Source of the DNA: Paludisphaera soli | Lineage (GTDB): Bacteria; Planctomycetota; Planctomycetia; Isosphaerales; Isosphaeraceae | Length of the DNA stretch: 64,000 nucleotides | Direction of reading: 5' to 3' | Assembly: GCF_011064595.1 (NCBI RefSeq) | Contig: NZ_JAALJI010000025.1 | Coordinates: 1-64,000, forward strand | Part shown: positions 37,268 to 46,714 of the stretch, one piece after another | Numbering within the stretch: the first letter of the stretch is position 1 | Layout of the letters: every line of letters starts with the position of its first letter | Program-made: the position numbers and the translations under genes | Notes under the pieces: model-generated | Database searches by the model: none | What the model saw: only the letters and a program-made list of their open reading frames with translations | Told to the model about the DNA's origin: nothing

Positions 37268-37471
37268 TCACCGCTTCTTCTTGGCCTCCATCTGCGACTT
37301 CATGAAGTTCTCCATCTGGTCGTTCGACTTCTTGAGCGCGGGGTCGACGCCGGCGGGCGCGTCGCCGCTTGGCGGCACCTCGCCGCAGCCGGGGCCGAGC
37401 GTGACGAGCAGGCCGAGGGTCCCTAGCAAGAGGGGGACTCGGCACGGGATCGGCCGGGATCCATGACGCAT
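37268..37471 (-). CDS. Small lipoprotein paired with DUF1559 gene
   Basis: 67 residues: a signal peptide ending in the lipobox LVTLGPGC, a short Pro/Ala linker, then a charged helix ([17 protein letters not shown]). Tiny lipoproteins of this type often lie beside DUF1559 genes in planctomycetes. The ATG at 37471 is chosen because it opens the lipoprotein signal; the longer frame upstream has no features. Probably the first gene of a two-gene unit. Function unknown; a pilotin-like or anchoring role is only a guess. Confidence 0.75.
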   Translation of the reverse strand: MRHGSRPIPCRVPLLLGTLGLLVTLGPGCGEVPPSGDAPAGVDPALKKSNDQMENFMKSQMEAKKKR

Positions 37472-37894
37472 GGGTGTCAGCTCCAATAGGTCGACTGGGC
37501 GTGAGGGGCGATGCGGTCCGCCGAACGGCGTTACGGTTCCACGCGGGCGGACGCATCCGAGGCCGCCACTGATCGCCGTATCTCGCATATGTAGGCTCGA
37601 TTCATACCCGACCCCTCGACGGATATCCAGCGCGAAGATTCGGATTCGTGAAAACCTACCCGCATTCTCGTGCGACTCTTCGTCGCGTTCGAGAGCCGTG
37701 CCTCGGCGAAGGAGGGGGGCGTGGTTCACGACTTCCCCCTCGCGGTTCATCCGAGTGCGAGGGATGATTCTCGAGGAGCAACATGGGTGACCGTTGACAC
37801 GCCGGCATGGCCGCCGCACAATCTCCGCTTGCATCACAGCGATCCAATTGTGAACCCTCGCTTCGTTAGCACATATGACTTAACGCGGGAGATC
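37472..37894. other. Divergent intergenic region
   Basis: 423 bases between the lipoprotein start and the PEP-CTERM gene start. It is noticeably richer in A and T than the flanking genes, especially 37580-37680 and 37820-37900, as expected for two divergent promoters. I cannot assign exact boxes. No credible gene is seen. Confidence 0.5.
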
Positions 37895-38593
37895 GTGATA
37901 ACGCGTGATCAAGGAAGGATCGTCCGGGGGGCTCTGGCGACTCTCGCGATGCTCGTCCCGGCTTTCACGGCCCAGGCGGGGCTCGTGACGGTCGGATTCA
38001 CCGGGACGGTCACGTCGATCCCCGACCCGACCGGCGTCTTCGCCGGCGCGGCGGTCGGCGATACGTTCACGGGCACGGTGGTCTACGACACCACCGCCGC
38101 CATCGGCACCCCGGGCTCCAACCCGGCGCAGTACCTGGACACGGGCGCGTCCACCCCGCCGTTCGCCTCGCCGCTGGGGATCTCCTTCACGCTCAACGGC
38201 GTGACCATCGACGCCCGCTACACCGGGGGCATGCTGGCGACGATCCAGAACGACCTGGCGTCGAACCCGGCGTACCCGGACGCCTTCCTCGCCCAGGCGT
38301 CGGCGGCGAGCCCGGGGGCCGGCGCCTTGAATCCGACGATCGATCTCATCCTGGTCGACAGCACGGGCACCGCCCTCGGCTCGACCGACCTGCCGACCAG
38401 CCTCGACGCATCCTGGTTCACCGACGGCCAGCTCCGCTTCTCCAACAACACGGTGGGGAACGTCTTCGACATCTTCACCGGGACGATCGACACGACGGCC
38501 GTCGCCGTCCCAGAGCCGTCGAGCCTCGCCCTGCTGGGCCTCGGCGGCCTCGCCGCGCTCGGCCTGGCCCGGCGTCGCCGCCTCGCCGCCTGA
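37895..38593 (+). CDS. PEP-CTERM sorting domain protein
   Basis: 232 residues from a GTG start. A signal peptide (LATLAMLVPAFTAQAG) leads into a beta-rich domain (FTGTVTSIPDPTGVFAGAAVGDTFTGTVVYD) and a classical C-terminal sorting signal: VPEPSSLALLGLGGLAALGLARRRR. PEP-CTERM proteins are processed by exosortase and end up in the extracellular matrix. No ATG fits: the frame opens at 37670, but the leader before the signal peptide is not protein-like, and GTG 37895 has a GGGAG a few bases upstream. No exosortase gene is in the window. Confidence 0.75.
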   Translation: MITRDQGRIVRGALATLAMLVPAFTAQAGLVTVGFTGTVTSIPDPTGVFAGAAVGDTFTGTVVYDTTAAIGTPGSNPAQYLDTGASTPPFASPLGISFTLNGVTIDARYTGGMLATIQNDLASNPAYPDAFLAQASAASPGAGALNPTIDLILVDSTGTALGSTDLPTSLDASWFTDGQLRFSNNTVGNVFDIFTGTIDTTAVAVPEPSSLALLGLGGLAALGLARRRRLAA

Positions 38594-38657
38594 ACCCCGG
38601 CCGACTTCCCCCCCCGGCGCCGCCGCGATACGATCGGCGCCCGGGGAGGGCACGGCT

Positions 38658-40313
38658 ATGAACGACGAGACCGGCGAGATCCCGCAGCACCACAACCAGC
38701 TCCGCCGCTGGGCCGCCGAGCACAGTGCGGATCGCGTGGAGTACGAGGCGTTCCGCAGCCTGGCGGAGGCGAGGAAACGCCCCGATGCGGCGGCGATCCT
38801 GGATACGTCCTGGGACAGTACGCTGGCGGTGTTCCCCGTCTCGCGGATCGTCGCGGACGAGGCGACGCTCGACCTCCTGCTGGCCGACCTGGAAGCCGTG
38901 GTCCACGAGTTGGACGACGAGGTGTCGAAAACCTCGGCCGCACCTTCTCACGGCCGCGTCTTCTACGAGACGATGGCTGCGGTGAGGGCGACCCACTGGG
39001 ACGTCGGGGACCACCTCTGGCTCGACGACGAGCTGTTCGCGGTCGACCTGGCGAAAGCCGTCGAGGACGTCCTCCGGGGCGTCTCCCCTCGGATCGACGC
39101 GGGAACGCTGGACCGCATCCCGCTGATGCGGGAATGGTGGCCGGCCGTCGAACGCGGGGACGTGGACGCCGTCCGCGACCTGCTCGATCGGGGCGTCCGC
39201 CCCGACGCCGGGGACCGGGCCCGTTTCACCGCCCTGGCGAGGTCGACGAGGGACGGCGACCTGGCGATGATGCAACTCCTGCTCGATCGCGGGGCGGACC
39301 CGAACGCCCCCGGTTGGCAGACACGTACGCCGACGACCGCCGCGGCGTCCCGGGCGGCGGACTGTGCGGGGGAGCATGCACCCGATCCCCGGCCTCTGGA
39401 GATGCTCCTGGCGGCCGGCGGCCGGCTCGGCATGCGTGAGGCCGTGATCCTCGGGGACGTGGACCTGGCTCGGAAGCTCCTCGACGAGGATCCCTCGATC
39501 GACCTCTCCGGCGACGCCCGCTACATCTCCGATATGACCTTCCTCAAGGTCGCCGCCATGCACGGGCACCCCGACATGGCCCGCTATTTGCTCGACGCGG
39601 GCGCGGACCTCGAAGCGTGTGAGCCCGAGTTCGACTTCGGGTGGACGGCCCTGTCGGTCGCGGCGCTCGAAGGGCGGGCGGACGTGGTCGCCCTTCTGCT
39701 GGACCGGGGTGCCGCGATCGACTACGAGGACCTGACCGGGCGAACGCCGCTGGCGCTCGCCGCCGAGCACGGGCGCGACGAGGTCGTCCGCCTGCTGTTG
39801 GACCGTGGCGCCGCGCTCGACCACGAAGTCCTGCCCGGCTGCACGCCGCTGGCGCTAGCCGCCGAGCACGGGCGCGCGGAAGTCGTCCGCCTGCTGATCG
39901 ACCGGGGGGCCCGCCGGGGCCTGCTGGATTCCATCGTCCTGGGCGATGCGGCCGCCGTGGCCGGTTTCCTGGATTCGCATGAGCATGCGCCGGAACAAGA
40001 GCTTGAACTGCTGGACCTGGCCGTCCGGACGGCGAACCTGGACATCCTCCGCATGGTCCTGGAGTCCCTGCCCAGACGGAGGCGAGGGCTGGAGCCGAGC
40101 CCCCTGGCCGGCAGCCTCCTCTTCGAGGCCGTGAGTTCGGGCCGACTGGAGGTCGTCAAGCTCCTGATCGACCATGGCTCCGATCCGTTCCAGCCCCGCT
40201 ACGACGGCCTGCTCCCGGTCGACCTGGCCGAGCGCGAAGGCCACGCCTGCATCGCCGAGTTCCTGCACGCCAGGCGCGTAGAGGCGGACGAACGTCTGCG
40301 GTGGGACTACTGA
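38658..40313 (+). CDS. Ankyrin-repeat protein
   Basis: 551 residues with no signal peptide. An N-terminal helical part (1-160) of unknown type is followed by ankyrin repeats from about 165 to 540, clearest at LMMQLLLDRGADPN-like, LAAEHGRDEVVRLLLDRGAA and LAAEHGRAEVVRLLIDRGA, the last two nearly identical at DNA level (about 39750-39910). The repeats are interrupted by non-repeat spacers. It probably binds a partner protein in the cytosol; no enzymatic motif. The start at 38658 follows GGGGAGGGCACGGCT. Confidence 0.85.
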   Translation: MNDETGEIPQHHNQLRRWAAEHSADRVEYEAFRSLAEARKRPDAAAILDTSWDSTLAVFPVSRIVADEATLDLLLADLEAVVHELDDEVSKTSAAPSHGRVFYETMAAVRATHWDVGDHLWLDDELFAVDLAKAVEDVLRGVSPRIDAGTLDRIPLMREWWPAVERGDVDAVRDLLDRGVRPDAGDRARFTALARSTRDGDLAMMQLLLDRGADPNAPGWQTRTPTTAAASRAADCAGEHAPDPRPLEMLLAAGGRLGMREAVILGDVDLARKLLDEDPSIDLSGDARYISDMTFLKVAAMHGHPDMARYLLDAGADLEACEPEFDFGWTALSVAALEGRADVVALLLDRGAAIDYEDLTGRTPLALAAEHGRDEVVRLLLDRGAALDHEVLPGCTPLALAAEHGRAEVVRLLIDRGARRGLLDSIVLGDAAAVAGFLDSHEHAPEQELELLDLAVRTANLDILRMVLESLPRRRRGLEPSPLAGSLLFEAVSSGRLEVVKLLIDHGSDPFQPRYDGLLPVDLAEREGHACIAEFLHARRVEADERLRWDY

Positions 40314-40323
40314 AAAGGCCGTC

Positions 40324-40460
40324 CCTTCCCCCGGCGGGGCAAGGCGCCGCGCGGCAGCGTAGGGGAGGGGCGCCCCCGAAAGTCGTCGCCTTCTTGCATG
40401 TCCGCCTTGAGGGTCCCCCTCGTCGGGCCTTCGGCCGCCTTCTCCCAACGGGCGGGGGAG
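40324..40460. repeat. Composite palindromic repeat, partly degenerate copy
   Basis: The right half is well preserved (TCCGCCTTGAGGGTCCCCCTCGTCGGGCC, GGCC hairpin, TTCTCCC..GGGGGAGG). The left half keeps CCTTCCCCCGGCGGGGCAAGG but then diverges. It fills the spacer between the ankyrin gene and the acetylesterase gene. Confidence 0.7.
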
Positions 40461-40598
40461 GGGGGGCGGCTGCGGCCCGGCGGCGTCTTCAAACCGGGCC
40501 CGGCGCGTCGTATAGTGCAGGCCTTGGGCCGGGGCGGCGTGGCTCCCGGCGTCATCGAGGGATTCCATCGCATGTCGATGCGAGGAGAGGGCGGCGCG

Positions 40599-42140
40599 AT
40601 GCTTCGAATGGGGAAACTCCGGGCGGCGGCGGGACTGGCCGCGGCGCTGGCGGCGCTCGGGACGGCCCGGGCGGACGTCAAGATGCCGGCGATCTTCGGC
40701 GACCACATGGTCCTCCAGCGCGACCTGAAGCTCAACGTCTGGGGCTGGGCCGAGCCGGGCGAGGACGTGACGGTCAAGTTCCACGGCCAGGAGAAGGCCG
40801 CCAAGGCGGGCGACGACGGCAAGTGGAAGGTCGTGCTGGACCCGGTCGGGGCCGGCGGGCCGTTCGAGATGGTGGTCTCGGGCAAGAACTCGATCACGTT
40901 CAACGACGTGCTCGTCGGCGAGGTCTGGATCTGCTCGGGACAGTCGAACATGCAGTGGTCGCTGGCGAACTCGTTCGACGGCGACCTGGAGATCGCCGCC
41001 GCGAAGAACCCGAACATCCGGCTGATCTCGGTGCCGCAGGTCGGCACGCAGGAGCCGCAGAACGATTTCAAGGGGGAGTGGAAGGTCTGCTCGCCCGAGG
41101 CCGTGGCGCCGTTCTCCGGGGTCGGCTACTTCTTCGGCAAGCAGTTGCAGGAGACGCTGGGTGTCCCCGTCGGCCTGATCAACGACGCCTGGGGCGGCTC
41201 GGCCTGCGAGGCCTGGGTCCCGCGCGAGAAGCTCGCCGCCGACGCCAGGTACGCGGACCTGCTCGCCTCGTGGAAGGAGCGCGAGGACGGCTACGAGGCC
41301 GCCAAGAAGGCCTACGAGGACGCCAAGGAGACGGCCAAGGCCGAGGGCAAGCCCGGCCCCCGTCCGAACGAGGACCCCGCGGCCCAGATGCGCGGGAACT
41401 ACCGCCCCGGCAACATCTTCAACGGCGTCCTGCTGCCCACGATCGGCTACGGCATCAAGGGGGTGATCTGGTACCAGGGCGAGTCCAACGCCGGCCGCGC
41501 GTACCAGTACCGCGACCTCTTCCCGCTGATGATCCAGACCTGGCGCGAGCTGTGGGGCCAGGGCGACTTCTCGTTCTACTGGGTCCAGCTCGCCGACTTC
41601 ATGGCCGAAAAGCCCGAGCCGGGCGACAGCGCCTGGGCCGAGCTGCGCGAGGCCCAGACCCAGACCATGAAGCGCCTGCCCAACACCGGCGAGGCCGTCA
41701 TCATCGACATCGGCGAGGTCAAGGACATCCACCCGAAGAACAAGGCGGACGTCGGCAAGCGGCTGGCCCGGTGGGCCCTGGCCCGCGACTACGGCGTGAG
41801 CGTCCCCTACCAGAGCCCGACCTACAAGGCGATGGAGAAGCACGACGGCAAGGTCGTGCTGACGTTCGACCACGTCGCCGGCGGCTTCCGGCCGTTCGAC
41901 GTGCCCGAGCTGAGCGGCTTCGCGATCGCCGGCGCGGATAAGAAGTTCGTCTGGGCGAAGGCCAAGGTCGTCGGCCCGGACAAGGTCGAGGTCTGGTCCG
42001 ACGAGGTCCCCCAGCCCGAGGCCGTCCGCTACGCCTGGGCCGACAACCCGGTCTGCAACCTCTACAGCGCCGCCGGCCTCCCCGCCACCCCGTTCCGCAC
42101 CGACGACTGGCCGGGCGTGACCGAGAAGAACACCCGCTGA
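40599..42140 (+). CDS. Sialate O-acetylesterase family protein
   Basis: 513 residues, exported. The signal peptide ends near GTARADV (about 25). Typical features are FGDHMVLQRDLKLNVWGWAEPGE, the SGNH nucleophile in CSGQSNMQW (Ser116), GLINDAWGGSACEAWVP and IKGVIWYQGESNA. It probably removes O-acetyl groups from sugars or polysaccharides outside the cytosol. The ATG at 40599 follows GAGGAGAGG and opens the signal peptide; the frame is open 67 codons further through the repeat. Stands alone. Confidence 0.92.
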   Translation: MLRMGKLRAAAGLAAALAALGTARADVKMPAIFGDHMVLQRDLKLNVWGWAEPGEDVTVKFHGQEKAAKAGDDGKWKVVLDPVGAGGPFEMVVSGKNSITFNDVLVGEVWICSGQSNMQWSLANSFDGDLEIAAAKNPNIRLISVPQVGTQEPQNDFKGEWKVCSPEAVAPFSGVGYFFGKQLQETLGVPVGLINDAWGGSACEAWVPREKLAADARYADLLASWKEREDGYEAAKKAYEDAKETAKAEGKPGPRPNEDPAAQMRGNYRPGNIFNGVLLPTIGYGIKGVIWYQGESNAGRAYQYRDLFPLMIQTWRELWGQGDFSFYWVQLADFMAEKPEPGDSAWAELREAQTQTMKRLPNTGEAVIIDIGEVKDIHPKNKADVGKRLARWALARDYGVSVPYQSPTYKAMEKHDGKVVLTFDHVAGGFRPFDVPELSGFAIAGADKKFVWAKAKVVGPDKVEVWSDEVPQPEAVRYAWADNPVCNLYSAAGLPATPFRTDDWPGVTEKNTR

Positions 42141-42236
42141 GATCGGCGCCCGAGTTGCGGCGTCGATCCCCTCGACGCCGCGACCCGCCCGACTCCCGGG
42201 CGGCGCCGGCGCGCCGCCTCGGGGGACTTCCCTCCC

Positions 42237-42932
42237 ATGCCGACCGCCAGCGACCCGAAGGCCCTGGCCGGAACCGAGCCCTGGGACGCCGACGAGGCGT
42301 TCCGGCGGCTTCGGGAGGCGGTGCGAGAGTACCCCAAGGCGGCGGTCTTCGACCTCCGCGACCGAGGGTTCGACAGCCCCTTCCAGGTGCTGGTCGCCAG
42401 CCTGATCTCGGCCCGAACCCGCGACGAGACGACGCTCGCCGTCGGCCTCCGTTTGTTCCCGATCGCGCCGACCCCCGAGGCGACGCTGGCGCTGGGAGAG
42501 GCCCGGCTGGCCGAGTTGATCCGCCCGGCGACGTTCCCCGAGCCCAAGGCGCGCGACATCCTGGAGATCTCCCGACGGATCGTGGAGGAGCAGGGGGGCC
42601 AGGTCCCGGCCACCATCGAGGGGCTGACGGCGTACCGCGGGGTGGGGCCGAAGATCGCCGCGCTGACGCTGGCCGTGGCCTTCGGCACGCCGATCGTGCC
42701 GGTGGACGTCCACGTCCATCGCATCGCCAACCGCTGGGGCCTGGTCGCGACCCGGACCCCCGAGGCGACTCAGGCGGCGCTGGAGGCGGCCCTGCCGGAG
42801 CGCTACTGGATCGAGGCCAACGAGCGGCTCGTCCCGTTCGGCAAGTTCGTCTGCACGGGGGTCGCCCCCCGGTGCTCGACGTGCCGGCTCCTGTCGATGT
42901 GCCGACGGGTCGGGGTGACGGCGAGCCGATAG
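42237..42932 (+). CDS. nth: Endonuclease III
   Basis: 231 residues, close to the family length. The helix-hairpin-helix YRGVGPKIAAL carries the expected Lys, the catalytic Asp lies in VPVDVHVHRIANR, and the C-terminal iron-sulfur motif has the canonical spacing C-X6-C-X2-C-X5-C (CTGVAPRCSTCRLLSMC). It removes oxidised pyrimidines from DNA and nicks abasic sites. The substrate-binding segment reads LISARTRDETT instead of the usual LLSAQATD, a divergence from the Escherichia coli type. It follows the acetylesterase gene by 96 bases on the same strand and ends 11 bases from a convergent gene. Confidence 0.92.
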   Translation: MPTASDPKALAGTEPWDADEAFRRLREAVREYPKAAVFDLRDRGFDSPFQVLVASLISARTRDETTLAVGLRLFPIAPTPEATLALGEARLAELIRPATFPEPKARDILEISRRIVEEQGGQVPATIEGLTAYRGVGPKIAALTLAVAFGTPIVPVDVHVHRIANRWGLVATRTPEATQAALEAALPERYWIEANERLVPFGKFVCTGVAPRCSTCRLLSMCRRVGVTASR

Positions 42933-42943
42933 CCCCGGTCGGA

Positions 42944-45748
42944 TCAGTCGGGCGCGACGACGCCGCCGCGCGACCGCCACCACTGCTTGAGGCGTTCGAG
43001 GCGGAGGTAGTTGCGCTCGCGGCCGGACTGGGTCGCGGCGTCGAAGCGGTCCATGTTGCGCTCGATCTGGTCGTACTCGACGGGGTCGATGTACCAGTTG
43101 AGGGTCTCGACGTTCTGGGCCGCCTGACCGACCTGAATGGTGTCGCAGGTGAAGACGACGGTGCGGAAGAACTCGTCGTCGCCGGTCAGGCGTTTGAAGA
43201 CGTCGTGCAGGACCGCCAGGTTCTCGTCGTTGCGGAAGAACATGGACGATTCGCGGGCCATGGCGACCCCCTGTGCCGGGATCGCCACCGAGCGCGCGCC
43301 GTCGTGGATCAGGGTGAGGAACTGGGGGACGAGGCCGACGCCCCAGGCCACCCAGTCGTACAGGCCGACGGTCGTCTCAGCCGCGGGCTTGGCCGGGGCG
43401 TAGACCTCCTGGTCCAGGATCTTCAGCCGCTTCTCGTTCCGGAACGCGCGGATCTGGACGACGAGGACGCCCCCCGTGTTGCGGCGGAGCCAGTCCTTGT
43501 GGCTGTTGATCCAGGCCGAGCCCAGGTTCACGCCGTAGTTGTCGTAGTAGCCGGCGTCCACGACGTGGCGCGCCGGGAACGTGGGGAGGGTGACGACCGA
43601 GGTGATGAACGGGAACGTGGCGCTCATCCGCACGGCCGAGGCCAGGCGGAGGTGCTCCAGGGCCTGATGCTCGGCGAACAGCTTGGAGAACTCCATCGAC
43701 GAGAACGAGCTGAGGGCGGGGTATTCCAGGTCGTAGTCGTCGACCTCGTCCACCGTCTTGAGGCGGCCGTCCTTCTTGGGCTTGGTCGCCATGTAGCGCT
43801 TGACGAGGGCTTCGCGGCTCTCGTCGAGCAGGACGCCGTTGAGGTGGACGGTCAGGTCGGCCAGCGGGAGGTTGCCGATCAGGACCCGGCGGCCGTCCTC
43901 CACGAGCATGGGCGAGAAGACGATCGAGGGGATCATCCCGGCCCGCTCCTTCTCCGCCAGGTCGCCGAACGTCCGCGCCAGCTCGGGCGCGTACCGGAGC
44001 CAGACGTCCTCCAGCTTGTCGCCCCGGTTGTAGACCGGGAACGGGATGAGGGCGTTGGGGAGGAAGTCGCGGAAGGCGATCTGCCAGGCGATGGGGCCGA
44101 GGAAGTCCGGGTGGTCGCCGCCGCCGGGCATGACCTGATCGTCCGGGCTCTCGGCGTGCAGCGCCACGTAGCGCGCCGCGCCGAGCATGCCGCCGGAGGC
44201 GCCGGTGATCAGCCGGGCGTGGCGGTGGAAGCCGGGGAACGTCTCGTCGAGCCGGCGGAGCACGGCCTGGGTCCAGACCCCCGCGCGGAGCGCGCCGCCG
44301 CTGGTCGTCACCACCACGACGATCGGCTTGCCCCGCCCCCCCGCGCCCGGCCCGGCGGAGTCGGAGCCCCCCCAGCGCATGCCGGCCAGCCAGCGGTCCA
44401 GCAGCTTCTGGCGAGCCGCGAAGTCCGCCGCGACGTCGGCCAGCGCCCGGGACTTCTGGAACTTCGTCAGGTCCACCACCTTGCCGTACGATTCCGGCTT
44501 GGACTGGCTGAGGCTCAGGTGGTATCGATACTGCTCCCGCAACGGCGGGTAGAGGTCGGGCGAGCCGGGGGTCACGCCGGCCAGGTCGCGGACCTCCACG
44601 TCGTAGTCCAGCATCCCCGACGCGGCCACCAGGGTCACGATCGAGACCGCGGCGATCACCCGCGACTTGCGGTGCTGCCGCACCCCCAGCCAGACCACGA
44701 ACGTCGTCAGCACCCCCAGCAGGATGCAGAGCGAGAACGCGGGGGGGAAGATCCGCTGCGTGGTCCCGGGGAAGATCCAGGCCACCAGGTACAGGATCCC
44801 GACGATGATCAGCATGTTCTTGGCGTTGCCCTCCGGGTCCAGCCGGTCCGAGTCCAGCCGCCAGAGCTGGGCGAAGTCGATCCGTCGGTGGATCAGCTGC
44901 CGCCGCAGCTCGTTGAGCCGGGTCGGGATCCGGGTGACGACCACCACCAGGGCCGTCGCCACGCCCGCCGCCAGGCCCAGCAGCCAGGGCTTCGCCACGA
45001 TCTCCTGCACGGCGCCGGCGCGGATCGTGGGGAGGACCGCCGGCAGCGCCAGCACCGTGATGATCGGCGAGGCCGCGAAGAAGACGAACCAGCCCATCTG
45101 CTCGCTGGCCGAGGGCTCCGTCGGGACGAACCGGTCGAGCACCGGCGGCAGGAAGTGCCGAATCGTCGGCGCCAGGCTGTCCCAGGCCCGATGCTCCGGG
45201 TCCTCGCGATGGGCCTCGTAGTCGCTGACGAACAGCAGGTACAGCATCCAGAACATGAACAGGGTCACGCCCAGGGCGGCCGTGAACTGGTCGCTGGGCT
45301 CGGGGCTCCAGAAGAGCCCCGGCATCCCCATGCCCGAGAGCCCGCCGTAGACCAGCCAGAGCAGGAGCGCCACCCCCAGCAGCAGGATGTGGTTCGCCAG
45401 CCCCGTGTGGACGAGCCGCCAGAGGATCGGGTACAGCCGCCACGTCGAGACCGCCGTCAGGCCCAGCACCAGCGTCAGGATCGTCCACTGCGAGTCCAGG
45501 AAGATCCGCGCCACCGTCGGCAGGTTGGAATCGGCCCCGCTCGCGCCCCCGCGCGCCACGCTCAGGAGCTTCTGCGGGTCCACCTTCGTCCGGGGGCCCC
45601 CCCCGGAGCCCTCCGCGGCGAACGACAGGCAGTACGCCAGGTAGAACGGCGCGAGGGCCATGATGATCCAGGCCAGGCCCGCCATGCGCAAGCCCCAGCC
45701 GTCCCCGCGCCACGGGCGCTCCTGCGTCGTCGATGCGGCGTCCGCCAT
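42944..45748 (-). CDS. Integral-membrane patatin-like phospholipase
   Basis: 934 residues. About ten hydrophobic segments occupy residues 20-385. The C-terminal half is a patatin-type hydrolase: VVVVTTSGGALRAGVWTQAV as the oxyanion-side motif, the GxSxG nucleophile in TGASGGMLGA (Ser518) and the second catalytic residue in VDAGYYDNYG (Asp731, DAG in place of DGG). It probably cleaves acyl chains of membrane lipids. Such a large membrane portion is unusual for patatins. It is monocistronic and convergent with nth. Confidence 0.85.
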   Translation of the reverse strand: MADAASTTQERPWRGDGWGLRMAGLAWIIMALAPFYLAYCLSFAAEGSGGGPRTKVDPQKLLSVARGGASGADSNLPTVARIFLDSQWTILTLVLGLTAVSTWRLYPILWRLVHTGLANHILLLGVALLLWLVYGGLSGMGMPGLFWSPEPSDQFTAALGVTLFMFWMLYLLFVSDYEAHREDPEHRAWDSLAPTIRHFLPPVLDRFVPTEPSASEQMGWFVFFAASPIITVLALPAVLPTIRAGAVQEIVAKPWLLGLAAGVATALVVVVTRIPTRLNELRRQLIHRRIDFAQLWRLDSDRLDPEGNAKNMLIIVGILYLVAWIFPGTTQRIFPPAFSLCILLGVLTTFVVWLGVRQHRKSRVIAAVSIVTLVAASGMLDYDVEVRDLAGVTPGSPDLYPPLREQYRYHLSLSQSKPESYGKVVDLTKFQKSRALADVAADFAARQKLLDRWLAGMRWGGSDSAGPGAGGRGKPIVVVVTTSGGALRAGVWTQAVLRRLDETFPGFHRHARLITGASGGMLGAARYVALHAESPDDQVMPGGGDHPDFLGPIAWQIAFRDFLPNALIPFPVYNRGDKLEDVWLRYAPELARTFGDLAEKERAGMIPSIVFSPMLVEDGRRVLIGNLPLADLTVHLNGVLLDESREALVKRYMATKPKKDGRLKTVDEVDDYDLEYPALSSFSSMEFSKLFAEHQALEHLRLASAVRMSATFPFITSVVTLPTFPARHVVDAGYYDNYGVNLGSAWINSHKDWLRRNTGGVLVVQIRAFRNEKRLKILDQEVYAPAKPAAETTVGLYDWVAWGVGLVPQFLTLIHDGARSVAIPAQGVAMARESSMFFRNDENLAVLHDVFKRLTGDDEFFRTVVFTCDTIQVGQAAQNVETLNWYIDPVEYDQIERNMDRFDAATQSGRERNYLRLERLKQWWRSRGGVVAPD

Positions 45749-46066
45749 GCTCCGGCCGTCCTTAACTTCAAGCGTTCCCGCGACGTCGGCGTCCCTGCCG
45801 AGTTCGTGTTCGAATGGACCCCCACAATGCGTCAGGAGCCCGGGGAAATCAAGAGCGATCGATCGGACGCGGACCGGGGCCGGAGCGGGCCCCGACGCCC
45901 CGGACTCGGCCTGCGGGACGCCCCCGGACGCCGAGAAACGCCCATCCCGCCCGGCGGAGCCTCCGGGCTCCCCGGAGGTCGTTTCGCCGCACGGCGGGGC
46001 AGCGGAACGACCCGGGCCGCTTTCGCGGGCCGATCCGCCTCCTCGCTCGTCGGATCGGACGCGAGG
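45749..46066. other. Gene-free spacer
   Basis: 318 bases upstream of the patatin gene and downstream of the DKNYY lipoprotein gene. High GC with some short GGAGCC/GGCTCC self-complementary strings near 45955-45985. No supported gene or repeat was seen. Confidence 0.4.
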
Positions 46067-46714
46067 TCACGGGACGCGGCGCGATCGCTTCGGCCCGTCG
46101 AAGATCCAGACGCCGTCGGTCGCGGCCCCGGAGCAAGTCGCGGCGATGCGGTAGCGGTCGTCCCCCCCCTTCGCCTCATACTCCACCCGACGCCCCGAGA
46201 ATTCCTCGCCGAGCCGAAGCACGAGGTCGTCCGTCGAATCGAAGTAGGACGTCCCGAAGGGGTCGCCCTCCTGGAGGACCCGGAAGTCCGCCGGCCGTTC
46301 GACGTTCATGCGGAGGCTGCCGCAGTAGACGTTCTTCGCGTCGCGGCCGTAGGGGAAGCCGAGGACGCGGAACGTATCCCGGTCGGCGTCGACGACGATC
46401 GAATCGCGGTAGTAGACGTGGTTCCTATCTCGGGCGTAGTTGCAGCCCGGCAGGAACTCGAAGCTGCCGCCGTCGAAGCCTTCGAGGACGAGGCCGCTGC
46501 GGTAGACGTGGTTCTTGTCGCGAGCGTATTTCGGGTCTTCCAGGACGCGGAACGTCGCCACGTCGGCGTCGACCTTCCGCACCTCACGCCCCACGGACTC
46601 GTTGAGGATGACGTACGACCACTCCCCGCCGCTTTTCGTGTAACCGGTGCCGCATCCGGACGACGCGGCGCACGCCAGGGCCAAGGTGGACCAGACGGAA
46701 AGCCTGAGTGGCAT
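46067..46714 (-). CDS. DKNYY-family lipoprotein
   Basis: 215 residues. A lipoprotein signal ends in CAASSGC (about 17-23). The body has three related units: YARDKNHVYRSGLVLEG, YARDRNHVYYRDSIVVD and YGRDAKNVYCGSLRMN, each preceded by a TFRVL- or FEFL-type strand, which fits DKNYY repeats. The role of these is unknown; the protein is probably anchored in a membrane. The start ATG at 46714 is taken for its lipobox and AGGA site. It stands alone, divergent from the nucleotidyltransferase gene. Confidence 0.8.
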   Translation of the reverse strand: MPLRLSVWSTLALACAASSGCGTGYTKSGGEWSYVILNESVGREVRKVDADVATFRVLEDPKYARDKNHVYRSGLVLEGFDGGSFEFLPGCNYARDRNHVYYRDSIVVDADRDTFRVLGFPYGRDAKNVYCGSLRMNVERPADFRVLQEGDPFGTSYFDSTDDLVLRLGEEFSGRRVEYEAKGGDDRYRIAATCSGAATDGVWIFDGPKRSRRVP

